64,000 nucleotides of DNA from Rhodothermus marinus (lineage in GTDB: Bacteria; Bacteroidota; Rhodothermia; Rhodothermales; Rhodothermaceae). Below are positions 51,871 to 61,043 of the stretch, in pieces. The stretch spans positions 425,501 through 489,500 of the forward strand of contig NZ_AP019797.1 in assembly GCF_009936275.1 (NCBI RefSeq). The letters run 5' to 3'. Each line of letters begins with the position of its first letter. Within the stretch, counting starts at the first letter, position 1. A program made the translations under genes and the position numbers. A model generated the notes under the pieces. That model saw nothing but the letters and a program-made list of their open reading frames with translations, had not been told where the DNA came from and did no database searches.

Positions 51871-52330
51871 GACGGAATGGCCGCGCCTGGAGATGCTCGT
51901 TCAAGAATTGCAGCAGCTTGTAGCGGGCTTACCCGCTCAGGCTGAACCTTCGCACAGAGATAAGGCTGCGATTGGTGCTTTTCTGCATAGCTTTTATAAC
52001 GGGATAGAGAACATCCTGAAGCATTTGGCCCGGGAGATTGATCAAAATGTACCGAAAGGAGAAGGATGGCACCGCGCGCTGCTGCAACGTATGTCCGTTG
52101 CAGTACCGGGAATTCGGTCCGCCATTCTTCGGCCAGACACGGTAATCATGCTTGAGCCTTATTTGGGATTTCGGCATTTCTTTCGGCATGCCTATACCTT
52201 TGAAATTGACTGGAATAAGCTGCAGCCGTTGATTACGCATGTAGCGGTTGTTTTGAAACAGGTCAGAGCAGATATCTCGGCATTTTTTGAAGCGCAATTA
52301 AATCCCGGAGCGCGTGGAAAGGAATTCTGA
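51830..52330 (+). CDS. HepT-like ribonuclease toxin
   Basis: A 166-residue HEPN protein of the HepT type. FLHSFYNGIENILKHLAREID, LLQRMSVAVPGIRSAIL and the FRHFFRHAYTFEIDW segment, which contains the RX4HXY ribonuclease motif intact (RHFFRHAY). The toxin cleaves RNA when unmodified; the upstream nucleotidyltransferase should AMPylate the Tyr. Reading frame is complete, in contrast to the first HEPN gene at 45888. Convergent with metE. Confidence 0.84.
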   Translation: MRKTHLMRLRSEIETEWPRLEMLVQELQQLVAGLPAQAEPSHRDKAAIGAFLHSFYNGIENILKHLAREIDQNVPKGEGWHRALLQRMSVAVPGIRSAILRPDTVIMLEPYLGFRHFFRHAYTFEIDWNKLQPLITHVAVVLKQVRADISAFFEAQLNPGARGKEF

Positions 52331-52378
52331 GCGATGGGGCCTTGAAGGACCGCCTGGACGTTTCAGCCCGATGGTGGC

Positions 52379-54703
52379 TCACATAGCCTCCGCTGTTACG
52401 CGGGCGCGCAGGCGGCGGGCGGCTTCCACCATGTGGCGCAGGGCGGGCTCGACTTCGGCCCAACGGCGCGTTTTGAGCCCACAGTCGGGGTTGACCCACA
52501 ACCGCTCGGCCGGGATCACCTCCAGCGCCCGTTCCAGCAGCGTCTCGATCTCTTCCACCGACGGCACGCGCGGCGAGTGGATGTCGTACACACCGGGACC
52601 GATGGCGTTCGGGTAGCGGAAGCGCCGGAAGGCCTCCAGCAACGCCATGCGCGAGCGCGCCGCCTCGATGGAGATCACGTCGGCGTCGAGCGCGGCAATG
52701 GCCTCCAGGATGTCCTCGAAGTCGGCATAGCACATGTGCGTGTGGATCTGGGTCTCGTCGCGCACGACGCAGGAGGCAAGGCGGAAGCATTCGACGGCCC
52801 ATTTGAGGTAGGCAGGCCGTTCGCGGCGACGCAGCGGCAGCCCTTCGCGCAGGGCCGGTTCGTCGATCTGGATGACGGCGATACCGGCGGCTTCGAGGTC
52901 GGCCACCTCGTCGCGGAGTGCCAGCGCGATCTGGCGGCAGGTGTCGGCCCGGGGCTGGTCGTCGCGCACGAAGGACCACTGCAGGATCGTCACGGGGCCG
53001 GTCAGGATGCCTTTGACCGGGCGTGCGGTGCAGCGTTGCGCAAAGGTAGTCCAGCGTACGGTCATGGGGCCGCGCCGCGCCACGTCGCCGTAGAGAATGG
53101 GCGGGCGCACGCAGCGCGTGCCGTAGCTCTGCACCCAGCCGTTGCGCGTGACCAGAAAGCCCTGAAGCTGCTCGGCGAAGTACTCCACCATGTCGGAGCG
53201 TTCGGGCTCGCCGTGCACGAGCACGTCCAGCCCGATGGCCTCCTGGCGGGCGATCGTTTCGGCGATGGTGGCTTCCAGAAACTGCTCGTAGGCCGCGCGG
53301 GACAGCTCGCCCCGCCGGAAAGCCGCACGCTTCCGGCGCAGCTCGTCGGTCTGGGGAAACGACCCGATCGTGGTGGTGGGCAGCAGGGGCAGCTTCAGTC
53401 GCGCGCGCTGCAGCGCGTAGCGCTCGGCAAAAGGACGGCCCCGGCGGGTCATCTCGGGCGAAAGCGCAGCCAGGCGCCGGCGCACTTCCGGATCGATCCG
53501 ACGCGGGGAGGTCAGACGTTCCTGGCGCGCCCGGCGGGCGGCTTCGAGCCGATCGTGTACGGCCGCCTCGCCCTCGTTGATCAGGCGTTTGAGCGTGACC
53601 AGCTCCTCGAGTTTCTGGCGGGCGAAGGCCAGCCAGGGACGGATTTCCGGGTCGAGTTCGGATTCGGCGTCCAGGTCGATCGGCACGTGCAGCAGCGAGC
53701 AGGAGGGACCGATCCAGACCCGCTCGCGGCCGAGCGCGTCGACGGCCCGCCGCAGCATGGCGGCGGCCGCGTCGAGATCGGTGCGCCAGACATTGCGGCC
53801 GTCCACCAGCCCCAGCGAGAGGATGCGGTCTTCGGGCAGGTGGGCCAGGGCCGGCTCGAGCTGCTCGGGCGCGCGCACCAGGTCGAGGTGGACGGCCGCC
53901 ACCGGCAGCGAGCACGCCAACGGCAGGTTTTCCTCGAGGCCGCCGAAGTAGGTGGTCAGCACGAGTGCCGGGTGTTCGGGCCGGCTCAGCGCCGCATAGG
54001 CCTGCTGGAAGGCCTGGCGAGCGCCGGGCGGCAGGTCGCGCACCAGACAGGGCTCGTCCATCTGCACGTAGCGGGCGCCGGCCGCCTTCAGGCGGCACAG
54101 CACCTCGGCATAAACGGGCAGCAGACGATCGAGTAGCGTCAGCGGGTCGAAGTGGGCCACCGTCGCCCGGCCCAGCAGCAGGAACGAGACCGGTCCCAGC
54201 AACACCGGCCGCGTTTCGATGCCCAGTGCCTTTGCTTCCAGATACTCGTCGATGGGTTTCGTGAAAGCGAGCCGGAAGGTCTGCTCCGGGTGGAATTCAG
54301 GCACCAGGTAGTGATAGTTCGTGTCGAACCACTTCGTCATTTCCAGCGGCGGCACGCCGGTGCCTTCCAGTCCCCGGGCTTCCAGCTCTTTTTCCTGGAC
54401 GCCCCGGGCCATGGCAAAGTAGGTGGCCAGGTCGACGGTATCGCCTTGCCAGCCGAAGCGTTCGGGCACGGCGCCCACGAGCGCGATCGTGTCGAGCACG
54501 TGGTCGTAGAGCGAGAAGTCGTTTGAGGGAATCTGGTCGATCCCGGCCTCCTGTTGCCATTGCCAGTGCCGGGCGCGGAGCCGGCGTGCCGTCTCCAGCA
54601 ATTCGTTTTCCGAGACCTGTCCGGCCCAGTAGCCCTCGACGGCCCACTTCAGTTCACGCGCGAGCCCGATGCGGGGAAAACCAAGATTCGTTGCCTGGAT
54701 CAT
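52379..54703 (-). CDS. metE: B12-independent methionine synthase
   Basis: A 774-residue cobalamin-independent methionine synthase that moves the methyl group of 5-methyl-THF(Glu)n to homocysteine. The N-terminus NLGFPRIGLARELKWAVEGYW is the family signature. Zinc ligands are in VLVHGEPERSDMVEYF (His), HTHMCYADF (Cys) and WVNPDCGLKTR (Cys). Length is full. It lies downstream of nrdA, nrdB and a DUF433 gene, all on the minus strand, with a 221-base leader (54704-54924) and no obvious terminator between, so the cobalamin riboswitch at nrdA may influence it. Confidence 0.95.
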   Translation of the reverse strand: MIQATNLGFPRIGLARELKWAVEGYWAGQVSENELLETARRLRARHWQWQQEAGIDQIPSNDFSLYDHVLDTIALVGAVPERFGWQGDTVDLATYFAMARGVQEKELEARGLEGTGVPPLEMTKWFDTNYHYLVPEFHPEQTFRLAFTKPIDEYLEAKALGIETRPVLLGPVSFLLLGRATVAHFDPLTLLDRLLPVYAEVLCRLKAAGARYVQMDEPCLVRDLPPGARQAFQQAYAALSRPEHPALVLTTYFGGLEENLPLACSLPVAAVHLDLVRAPEQLEPALAHLPEDRILSLGLVDGRNVWRTDLDAAAAMLRRAVDALGRERVWIGPSCSLLHVPIDLDAESELDPEIRPWLAFARQKLEELVTLKRLINEGEAAVHDRLEAARRARQERLTSPRRIDPEVRRRLAALSPEMTRRGRPFAERYALQRARLKLPLLPTTTIGSFPQTDELRRKRAAFRRGELSRAAYEQFLEATIAETIARQEAIGLDVLVHGEPERSDMVEYFAEQLQGFLVTRNGWVQSYGTRCVRPPILYGDVARRGPMTVRWTTFAQRCTARPVKGILTGPVTILQWSFVRDDQPRADTCRQIALALRDEVADLEAAGIAVIQIDEPALREGLPLRRRERPAYLKWAVECFRLASCVVRDETQIHTHMCYADFEDILEAIAALDADVISIEAARSRMALLEAFRRFRYPNAIGPGVYDIHSPRVPSVEEIETLLERALEVIPAERLWVNPDCGLKTRRWAEVEPALRHMVEAARRLRARVTAEAM

Positions 54704-54751
54704 GGATCGTTTACGTTAAAGGGTTGAAGGAGTACTACGGCAAGGATCTGG

Positions 54752-54831
54752 TACACGGCCAGTAAGCCCCGGAACCGGTCGCTGACACTTCGTGCCTGAC
54801 TGCAAGCAAGTCTCCGCCGGTAGTAAGCCAC
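54752..54831 (-). repeat. Direct repeat in the metE leader
   Basis: AGTAAGCCCCGGA (about 54761-54773) recurs as AGTAAGCCACGGA (about 54822-54834), some 61 bases apart, in the gap between the DUF433 gene and metE. The gap also holds GGAAAA/TTTTCC inverted repeats near 54853-54871. None matches a riboswitch I know. Confidence 0.4.
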
Positions 54832-54924
54832 GGAGGCGCAGCCGAAGTGACGTCGGAAAACGGCTTTTTCCTGGGCAGATGGCGCGCGTTCGCGACATCC
54901 TGGCGGCCCGATGCCGCAGTGCGA

Positions 54925-55137
54925 TTATGGCTGTTCCGAAACATGCCAGGCCGCATAGGCAAGCGCCTGGTAGATGTCTTCGGCTTCCAGCTCCGGATAG
55001 GCTTCCAGCACCTCCTGTACGGTTTTACCCGAGGCCAGCAGCTTCAGGATGGTGCTGACCGTGATGCGCGTTCCCCGGATGGTGGGCTGACCCAGACAGA
55101 TTTCCGGGTTGATCGTGATGCGATCCAGTGGTTTCAT
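54925..55137 (-). CDS. DUF433 protein
   Basis: A 70-residue DUF433 protein: DRITINPEICLGQPTIRGTRITVSTILKLLASGKT and VQEVLEAYPELEAEDIYQALAYAAW are diagnostic. DUF433 proteins are usually antitoxins paired with a DUF5615 PIN-like toxin downstream; here only 220 bases separate it from metE and no complete DUF5615 gene is seen, so it appears orphaned. It starts 54 bases after nrdB on the same strand. ATG 55137 is chosen; an upstream in-frame start at 55176 is possible. Confidence 0.8.
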   Translation of the reverse strand: MKPLDRITINPEICLGQPTIRGTRITVSTILKLLASGKTVQEVLEAYPELEAEDIYQALAYAAWHVSEQP

Positions 55138-55191
55138 CTTGCTGTTTTGTTTTGCGTTGAGACCGGCTGGTTCCAATCCAGTTCCTCCTGC

Positions 55192-56235
55192 TCATTCATC
55201 CCACGAGAGTGCAGCGGCCTGCTGGTATTCGGTGACCCGCGTCTCGAAAAAGTTCTTTTCCTTGAGCAGGTCGATCGTTTCGCTCATCCAGGGGAACGGG
55301 TTTTTCGAGCCGTAGCGGGCTTTCAGACCGATGCGCTCCAGACGTCGGTCGGCGATGTACTGGACGTACTCCCGGAACATGGGCGCCGTCAGGCCCAGCA
55401 CGCCGCGCGGCAGGCAGTCGTAGGCGTAGGCCACTTCCAGCTCGACGGCCTCTTCGATGAGCTGCTGCACCTCGCGCTGAAACTCGGGCGTCCACAGTTC
55501 GGGATTTTCGGCCTTGATACCGTTGATCAGGTCGATCCCGAAGTTCAGATGGATCGTCTCGTCGCGCAGGATGTACTGAAACTGCTCGCCGATGCCGGTC
55601 ATCTTGTTCTGGCGGTGGAAGGAGAGGATCATCGCGAAGCCGCTGTAGAAGAAGATCCCCTCCATGATCACGTAGTAGCCGATCAGGTTTTTCAGAAAGG
55701 CCTGAGCGCCTTCGACGGTGGCCGTGGTGAAGTCGGGCCGCAGCACTTCGCGCGTCAGCTCCATTTCGAATTCGTCCTTGCGGGCCACGGCCGGGATTTC
55801 GCGGTACATGTTGAAGACTTCGCCCTCGTCGAGGCCCAGGCTTTCGACGATGTAGAGGAAGGCGTGCGTGTGGATGGCTTCCTCGAAGGCCTGGCGGAGC
55901 AGGTACTGGCGGCACTCCGGGTTCGTGACGTGGCGAAAGATGGCCAGCACGATGTTGTTGCCCACCAGGCTTTCGGCCGTGGCGAAAAAGCCCAGGTTGC
56001 GCAGGATGACCAGCCGTTCGTCGTCGGTCAGCTTATCGGAGCGCCACAGCTCGATGTCGCGGGCCATGGGGATTTCGCTGGGCATCCAGTGGTTTTTGCA
56101 GCCGTTGAGGTAGTGCTCCCAGGCCCAGGCATACTTGATGGGCATGAGCTGGTTGACGTCCACCTCGTGGCAGTTGATCAGGCGCTTGTCTTCGACGCGG
56201 ATGCGGCGCGATCCGAAAGCGGGAAGCTCCATCAT
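55192..56235 (-). CDS. nrdB: Ribonucleotide reductase beta subunit, class Ic type
   Basis: A 347-residue R2 subunit that generates the radical for dNTP synthesis. Metal ligands: Glu88 (TAESL), Glu119 and His122 (EEAIHTHAF), the Glu of IMEGIFFY, and Glu/His of [10 protein letters not shown]. Phe126 stands where class Ia enzymes have the radical Tyr, and the first ligand is Glu, not Asp: both are marks of the class Ic Mn/Fe enzyme of Chlamydia, which this closely resembles (for example [14 protein letters not shown]). 44 bases separate it from nrdA. Confidence 0.92.
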   Translation of the reverse strand: MMELPAFGSRRIRVEDKRLINCHEVDVNQLMPIKYAWAWEHYLNGCKNHWMPSEIPMARDIELWRSDKLTDDERLVILRNLGFFATAESLVGNNIVLAIFRHVTNPECRQYLLRQAFEEAIHTHAFLYIVESLGLDEGEVFNMYREIPAVARKDEFEMELTREVLRPDFTTATVEGAQAFLKNLIGYYVIMEGIFFYSGFAMILSFHRQNKMTGIGEQFQYILRDETIHLNFGIDLINGIKAENPELWTPEFQREVQQLIEEAVELEVAYAYDCLPRGVLGLTAPMFREYVQYIADRRLERIGLKARYGSKNPFPWMSETIDLLKEKNFFETRVTEYQQAAALSWDE

Positions 56236-56279
56236 GGCTGTACTCGGTTTTGGTGTGGGACGGGAATGTTGAACAGAGA

Positions 56280-59060
56280 TCACTGGCAGGCTTCGCAGCT
56301 TTCGTCGTCCGGCGAGCAGGCGGGGCCGTCGCGGCGGACGACGATGTCGCTCGACGGTGAGCGGCTTTTCATCCAGCGGGGCTGGATGCCGCGGCGGTTG
56401 ATGTCGAGCGTGGATTTTTCGATCTGGGTGGCGGCCAGCGCCCGCAGGTAGTAGGTGGTCTTCAGGCCGAGTTGCCAGGCGAGCTGGTACATCTCGCTGA
56501 GCTTGCGGCCGCTGGGTTCGGCCAGATACAGGTTGAGCGACTGGCTCTGGTCGATCCACTTCTGGCGCCGGGCCGCGCACTCGATGAGCCAGCGCGGTTC
56601 GATTTCGAAGGCTGTCCGGTAGCGCGCTTTCAGCTCGGGCGGGATGCGGTCGATTTCCTGCACCGAGCCGTCGTAGTACTTCAGATCGTCCAGCATTTCC
56701 TCATCCCAGAGGCCCCGCGCTTTGAGATCGCGCACGAGGTAGGGGTTGAGCTGGGTGAATTCGCCGGACAGGTTGCTTTTCACGTACAGGTTCTTGTAGG
56801 TGGGTTCGATCGACGGGCTCACGCCACAGATGTTGGCGATGGTGGCCGTGGGGGCGATGGCCAGCACGTTCGAGTTGCGCATGCCCTGGCGGCGGATTTT
56901 CTCGCGCAGCGCGTCCCAGTCGAGGCGGGCCGTGCGCGGGACGGGCACCGGCTCGCCGCGTTCGGCTTCGAGCAGGTCGAGCGTGTCGAGCGGCAGCAGG
57001 CCGCGATCCCACTTGGAGCCCTTGAACGTGGGGTAGGCGCCCCGTTCGGCCGCCAGGTCCGACGAGGCCTCGTAGGCGCAGTAGGCGATGAATTCCATGA
57101 GTTCGTCGGCCAGCTCCACGGCGGCCTCGCTGGCGTAGGAGAGTCCCCGACGGTAGAGCACGTCCTGAAAGCCCATCAGGCCCAGACCGATCGGCCGGTG
57201 GCGCAGGTTCGACGTGCGCGCTTCCGGAATCGGGTAGAAGTTGAGGTCGATCACGTTGTCGAGCATGCGCACGGCCGTGCGGATCGTGTCGCGCAGCTTT
57301 TCCCGATCCAGCTCGCCCTGCTCGTCCACGTGCGCCACCAGGTTGATCGACCCCAGGTTGCAGACGGCCACCTCCTCGGGCGAGGTGTTCAGCGTGATCT
57401 CGGTACAGAGGTTCGAGGAGTGGACGACGCCCACGTGATCCTGGGGCGAGCGGATGTTACAGGGATCCTTGAAGGTGAGCCAGGGATGGCCGGTCTCGAA
57501 CAGCATCGAAAGCATTTTACGCCAGAGATCGACGGCCTCGACGCGGCGCCAGTTGCGGATGCGGCCGGCCTCGGCCTCGCGTTCGTAGTGCTCGTAGCGC
57601 TCGCGGAAGGCGCGGCCGTACAGGTCGTGCAGGTCGGGCACCTCGTCGGGCGAAAAGAGCGTCCAGTGCCGGCGCTCCCGCACGCGCTGCATGAACAGGT
57701 CCGGAATCCAGCAGGCTGTGTTCATGTCGTGCGTGCGGCGGCGTTCGTCGCCCGTGTTGCGGCGCAGCTCCAGAAATTCTTCGATGTCTAAATGCCAGAC
57801 CTCCAGGTAGGCACAGACGGCTCCCTTACGCTTGCCGCCCTGATTGACGGCCACGGCCGTGTCGTTGACGATCTTCAGGAAGGGGATGACGCCCTGGCTG
57901 CGGCCGTTGGTGCCCCGGATGTGGGCGCCCAGGGCGCGGACGGGCGTCCAGTCGTTGCCCAGCCCGCCGGCCCACTTCGAAAGCAGCGCGTTGTCGCGGA
58001 TGGCCTTGAAGATGGCGCCCAGGTCGTCCTGCACCGTGGTCAGGTAGCAGGAAGAAAGCTGGGGATGGGGCGTGCCCGCGTTGAAGAGCGTGGGCGTGGA
58101 GTTCATGAAGCGGAAGCTGGAAAGCAGCTCGTAGAACTGGATGGCGCGGGCGGTGGGATCGTCTTCGGCGAGCGCCAGCCCCATGGCCACGCGCATCCAG
58201 AGGTACTGGGGCAGCTCGAAGCGGCGGCCTTCGGGCTCGTGCAGCAGGTAGCGGTCGTAGAGCGTCTGCAGCCCCAGGAAGGTGAACTGGCGATCGCGTT
58301 CGGGATGCAGCGCGGCAGCCAGGCGGTCGATGTCGAACGTCCGGAGCAGGCGCTCGTCGAGGCGGCCCAGGCGGACGCCGTGCTCCAGGTACGCCCGGAA
58401 ACCGGCGCGGCAGGCTTTGGCCTGCTCGGAGGGAGGTATCGGGCGGCCGAAGACTTCGCGGTAGAGCGCGTCCAGTAGCAGCCGGGCGGCCACGTACGTG
58501 TAGTCGGGCTCGCGTTCGATGTGCGTGCGGGCCGCCAGAATCAGCGCCCGGTCCAGTTCGTCTTCGGGAATGCCCGGATAGACCGTGCGGAGCAGCTCTT
58601 CCCGGACCAGCTCGGGATCGACGTCGTCCAGTCCGTCGCAGGCCGCTTCGATGCGGGCACGCAGCGCCTCGTGCGGGAACGGCGCCTCGGTGCCGTCGGC
58701 GCGGCGGTAGGTGAGCTGCTGACGGCGGCGCGCTTCGGCGCGGGCCTCGCGGTAGAGGATGTAGCGACGGGCGACGGCGTAGCGCCCGGCCCGCATGAGC
58801 GTGCGTTCTACTTCGTCCTGAATTTCTTCGACGGACACCTCGGCGCGGTCCCGGCACCAGCGCACCACGGCGCCGGTGAGGGCCTCGATCTCTTCGGACA
58901 GCTCGGCCGAAAGAGGTGCGTCGGCAGGTAGTTCGAGCGTGGCGCGGAAGGCTTTTTCGAGGGCGCGCCGGATGCGTTCGGGGTCGAACGACACGCGTCG
59001 GCCGTCCCGCTTGACGACGGTGGGCAGCGTGTCGGTGACGAGGGTATGCAGGGTGGCCAT
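56280..59060 (-). CDS. nrdA: Ribonucleotide reductase alpha subunit, class I
   Basis: A 926-residue catalytic subunit. N-terminal ATP-cone ([24 protein letters not shown], residues about 14-105) and a second cone-like region (about 115-205), then the (beta/alpha)10 barrel: SSCYLTT (redox Cys), NLCTEI (Asn, radical Cys and Glu), EVAVCNLGS (second redox Cys), and TTYYLRAL for radical transfer. The C-terminus ESCEACQ gives the CxxC that exchanges with thioredoxin. Two N-terminal cones are typical of the Chlamydia-like group. It sits behind a cobalamin riboswitch. Confidence 0.95.
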   Translation of the reverse strand: MATLHTLVTDTLPTVVKRDGRRVSFDPERIRRALEKAFRATLELPADAPLSAELSEEIEALTGAVVRWCRDRAEVSVEEIQDEVERTLMRAGRYAVARRYILYREARAEARRRQQLTYRRADGTEAPFPHEALRARIEAACDGLDDVDPELVREELLRTVYPGIPEDELDRALILAARTHIEREPDYTYVAARLLLDALYREVFGRPIPPSEQAKACRAGFRAYLEHGVRLGRLDERLLRTFDIDRLAAALHPERDRQFTFLGLQTLYDRYLLHEPEGRRFELPQYLWMRVAMGLALAEDDPTARAIQFYELLSSFRFMNSTPTLFNAGTPHPQLSSCYLTTVQDDLGAIFKAIRDNALLSKWAGGLGNDWTPVRALGAHIRGTNGRSQGVIPFLKIVNDTAVAVNQGGKRKGAVCAYLEVWHLDIEEFLELRRNTGDERRRTHDMNTACWIPDLFMQRVRERRHWTLFSPDEVPDLHDLYGRAFRERYEHYEREAEAGRIRNWRRVEAVDLWRKMLSMLFETGHPWLTFKDPCNIRSPQDHVGVVHSSNLCTEITLNTSPEEVAVCNLGSINLVAHVDEQGELDREKLRDTIRTAVRMLDNVIDLNFYPIPEARTSNLRHRPIGLGLMGFQDVLYRRGLSYASEAAVELADELMEFIAYCAYEASSDLAAERGAYPTFKGSKWDRGLLPLDTLDLLEAERGEPVPVPRTARLDWDALREKIRRQGMRNSNVLAIAPTATIANICGVSPSIEPTYKNLYVKSNLSGEFTQLNPYLVRDLKARGLWDEEMLDDLKYYDGSVQEIDRIPPELKARYRTAFEIEPRWLIECAARRQKWIDQSQSLNLYLAEPSGRKLSEMYQLAWQLGLKTTYYLRALAATQIEKSTLDINRRGIQPRWMKSRSPSSDIVVRRDGPACSPDDESCEACQ

Positions 59061-59194
59061 GGCGGTACCTCGGGTTGGTGAAACGTTCAGGATCGAGGTC
59101 CCCCGCGGCCAGAAGGTGGAGAAGGGCAGCAGCAGCCGATGCGAACGGCGACGGTGGGTCGCCCGAGCGGCAGAGCCAGAACGCAGCAGCCACG

Positions 59195-59400
59195 TGCAGC
59201 CGATCACCACCCTGTGACGCGCAGGGTGTGCCGGATCGCCCGCAGTGGGCGCCGGCCGTGATCGCACTTCCGGGCGGGCATTCGGGCTTTTACCGTTGCG
59301 CGACAGCGCCGGAATTCCACCGGCTTCCCCCGTGACGCCGGCACCGCCTCGGGCGGTACCGGCCGCCGTGCCACGACAGCACGGCCCCGGAAGTGGCAGG
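59195..59400 (-). ncRNA. Cobalamin riboswitch upstream of nrdA
   Basis: On the minus strand, 59331-59290 reads GGGGGAAGCCGGTGGAATTC and continues with CGGCGCTG, then GCGCAACGGTAA, which fits the cobalamin aptamer core (GGGAA, GGTG, AATCC, CTG, CGCAAC, GUAA). GCCCACTG at 59250-59243 is the downstream B12 box region. The aptamer follows a strong promoter and precedes nrdA by about 135 bases; a 7-bp hairpin (CACCCTG/CAGGGTG, 59208-59228) lies near its end. B12 binding is expected to repress the downstream genes. Confidence 0.85.
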
Positions 59401-59414
59401 GCCTTGTGGCGGCA

Positions 59415-59443
59415 AGTATAGCACGCCCGCAAGGCGACGGCAA
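59415..59443 (-). promoter_or_regulatory. Sigma70-like promoter of the nrdA riboswitch transcript
   Basis: TTGCCG (59443-59438), a 17-base spacer and TATACT (59420-59415) on the minus strand. The start of transcription would fall near 59408, just ahead of the aptamer. Confidence 0.55.
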
Positions 59444-59800
59444 GGGGTGTGGAAAAAATCTGGATTTAATATCCGTTATTCGTCACGCCTCCCTGGTTCT
59501 GACAGGGGATTGTGGAAAAGTGTTGTCCAATCTGTTTCCGTTATTCCGCAAACCCGGATCAACGATAGCGTCGAAATAGCCGTTATTGAAGAAGATTGGG
59601 TGGCGAACCGTGTGGTAGTGCCTGGTATTGCGAGCAGGTCGCTGTCGGGTGTGTAGGAGTTTCCCCGACATCCCTGTCAGAGATTGCCCGGCATAGGATT
59701 GCAGGTAGCGCCTACGCAACCGATCAAGCTTTGCTTTCGGCGCGAGAACCCATCTGTTCGTTGTTTGAACGCGCAACGTGAAGCCATCAGGGAGGCGATC
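59444..59800. other. Intergenic region between the nrdA promoter and the YceI gene
   Basis: A 357-base AT-richer stretch with no coding sequence I can support. It must hold the promoter for the YceI/porin genes, but no clean TAnnTTTG box with a proper spacer is visible; the nearest TTTG-containing piece is 59760-59767. Confidence 0.5.
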
Positions 59801-60397
59801 ATGAACAGGATAATCCGCACGATCTGGATCCTGGCACTGGGGCTGCTGCTCCCGCTCGGGTTGCGGGCGCAGCCGGTGGTGCTGACCTTCGAGACGGAGG
59901 GGAGCACCTTCCGCGTGACGGGCACCTCGACGCTGCACGACTGGGAATGCGCGGTGACGGACTGGCGGGGTCGGGTAGAACTGGGGCAGGCCGGTGAGCT
60001 GGCTTCGCTGCAGGCGACGGAGGTAGTGGTGCCCGTGGCGGCCATCTCGTGCAAGAACGGCACGATGGATCGCAAAATGCGGGAGGCGCTGAAGGCGGAA
60101 GACCATCCGGAGATTCGCTTTGTGCTGACGCGGGTCGACTCGGTAGCGGCCGCAGCGGAGGGCTATCGGCTCCAGGTGCAGGGACGGCTGACGATCGCCG
60201 GTGCGGAGCAGCCGGTGCAGATGCAGGTGCTGGCCCGCCCGGAAGACGGCGGTTGGCGCTTTCAGGGGGAGCAGCCCCTTTCGATGAAGGCCTTCGGGAT
60301 CAAGCCGCCGACGGCCATGCTGGGCACGCTTCGGACGGGCGACGAGGTGGTCGTGCACTTCGACGTGGTGGCGCGCCCGACTTCCGGCAACCCGTAA
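59801..60397 (+). CDS. YceI family periplasmic protein
   Basis: A 198-residue exported protein (signal peptide to LGLRAQ at residue 23). The body has the YceI/lipocalin-like barrel: STLHDWECAVTDWRG, VVVPVAAISCKNGTMDRKMREALKAEDHPEIRFVL, and LTIAGAEQPVQMQVLAR. YceI proteins bind polyisoprenoids or other hydrophobic ligands. Two Cys, in DWECA and ISCKN, recur in the next gene and may pair. GGGAGG precedes ATG 59801. Confidence 0.83.
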   Translation: MNRIIRTIWILALGLLLPLGLRAQPVVLTFETEGSTFRVTGTSTLHDWECAVTDWRGRVELGQAGELASLQATEVVVPVAAISCKNGTMDRKMREALKAEDHPEIRFVLTRVDSVAAAAEGYRLQVQGRLTIAGAEQPVQMQVLARPEDGGWRFQGEQPLSMKAFGIKPPTAMLGTLRTGDEVVVHFDVVARPTSGNP

Positions 60398-60410
60398 ATC
60401 GCGAAGCGCC

Positions 60411-61019
60411 ATGCGTGTGATCGGTCTGTTGAGCGCGGTGTTGCTCCTGCTGGGCTTCCGGGGAACGCCCTGCTACGTGCCCGATCCGGTGGCGAGCCGG
60501 GTCTGGATCGAGGGACGCTCGACGGTCAACCGCTTCACCTGCGCGGCTACCCGGGTGGAAGGGGTTGGCGAGGTCGAAGCAGGGCGGGCGGTGCAGGCGC
60601 GGCTCGTGGTGCCGGTTCGGGCTTTCGACTGCGGCAAGCAGGCCATGAACCGGGACCTGCAGGAGGCGCTCCAGGCCGATCGCTTTCCGGAGATCCGCTT
60701 CGAACTGAGCGAGGTGGCCGTGCTGGAGACGCCCGCGGCCGACTCGGCCCGGCTGGAAGTGGCCGGGACGCTGACGATCGCCGGCACGACGCGCACCGTG
60801 CACTTCGAGGCGGCGGGGCAACTGCTGGCGTCCGGGCGCGCCCGGCTGGTCGGCTCGCTTCCGCTGAAACTGACCGACTTCAACGTAAAGCCGCCCACCG
60901 CGCTGCTGGGATTGATCCGGGTGCACGATCAGATCACGGTACACTTCGACCTGGTCGTGCAGCCCGTGGCGTGGCGGCCGTGCGCGGTGGCCGCGGCGGA
61001 TTCCCTGAACCAACCCTGA
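60411..61019 (+). CDS. YceI family protein, second copy
   Basis: A 202-residue exported YceI-like protein with signal peptide (LLSAVLLLLGFRG). STVNRFTCAATRVEG, LVVPVRAFDCGKQAMNRDLQEALQADRFPEIRF and LTIAGTTRTVHFEA match the preceding protein, including both Cys positions. It lies 13 bases after the first YceI gene; a local duplication is likely. No lipobox. Confidence 0.83.
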   Translation: MRVIGLLSAVLLLLGFRGTPCYVPDPVASRVWIEGRSTVNRFTCAATRVEGVGEVEAGRAVQARLVVPVRAFDCGKQAMNRDLQEALQADRFPEIRFELSEVAVLETPAADSARLEVAGTLTIAGTTRTVHFEAAGQLLASGRARLVGSLPLKLTDFNVKPPTALLGLIRVHDQITVHFDLVVQPVAWRPCAVAAADSLNQP

Positions 61020-61043
61020 ACAACCAACCAGGAGGAAACAGCC

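Noticed and set aside
54704-54924. A SAM or cobalamin riboswitch in the metE leader
   Set aside because: No CGCAAC-GUAA core, B12 box or SAM-I core can be found in this gap on either strand; only simple repeats are visible.
54735-54962. A DUF5615 toxin gene downstream of the DUF433 gene
   Set aside because: One frame shows a faint GRQDVANARHL-like piece, but the rest lacks the Asp residues and length of the family and overlaps the DUF433 gene; too weak to call.
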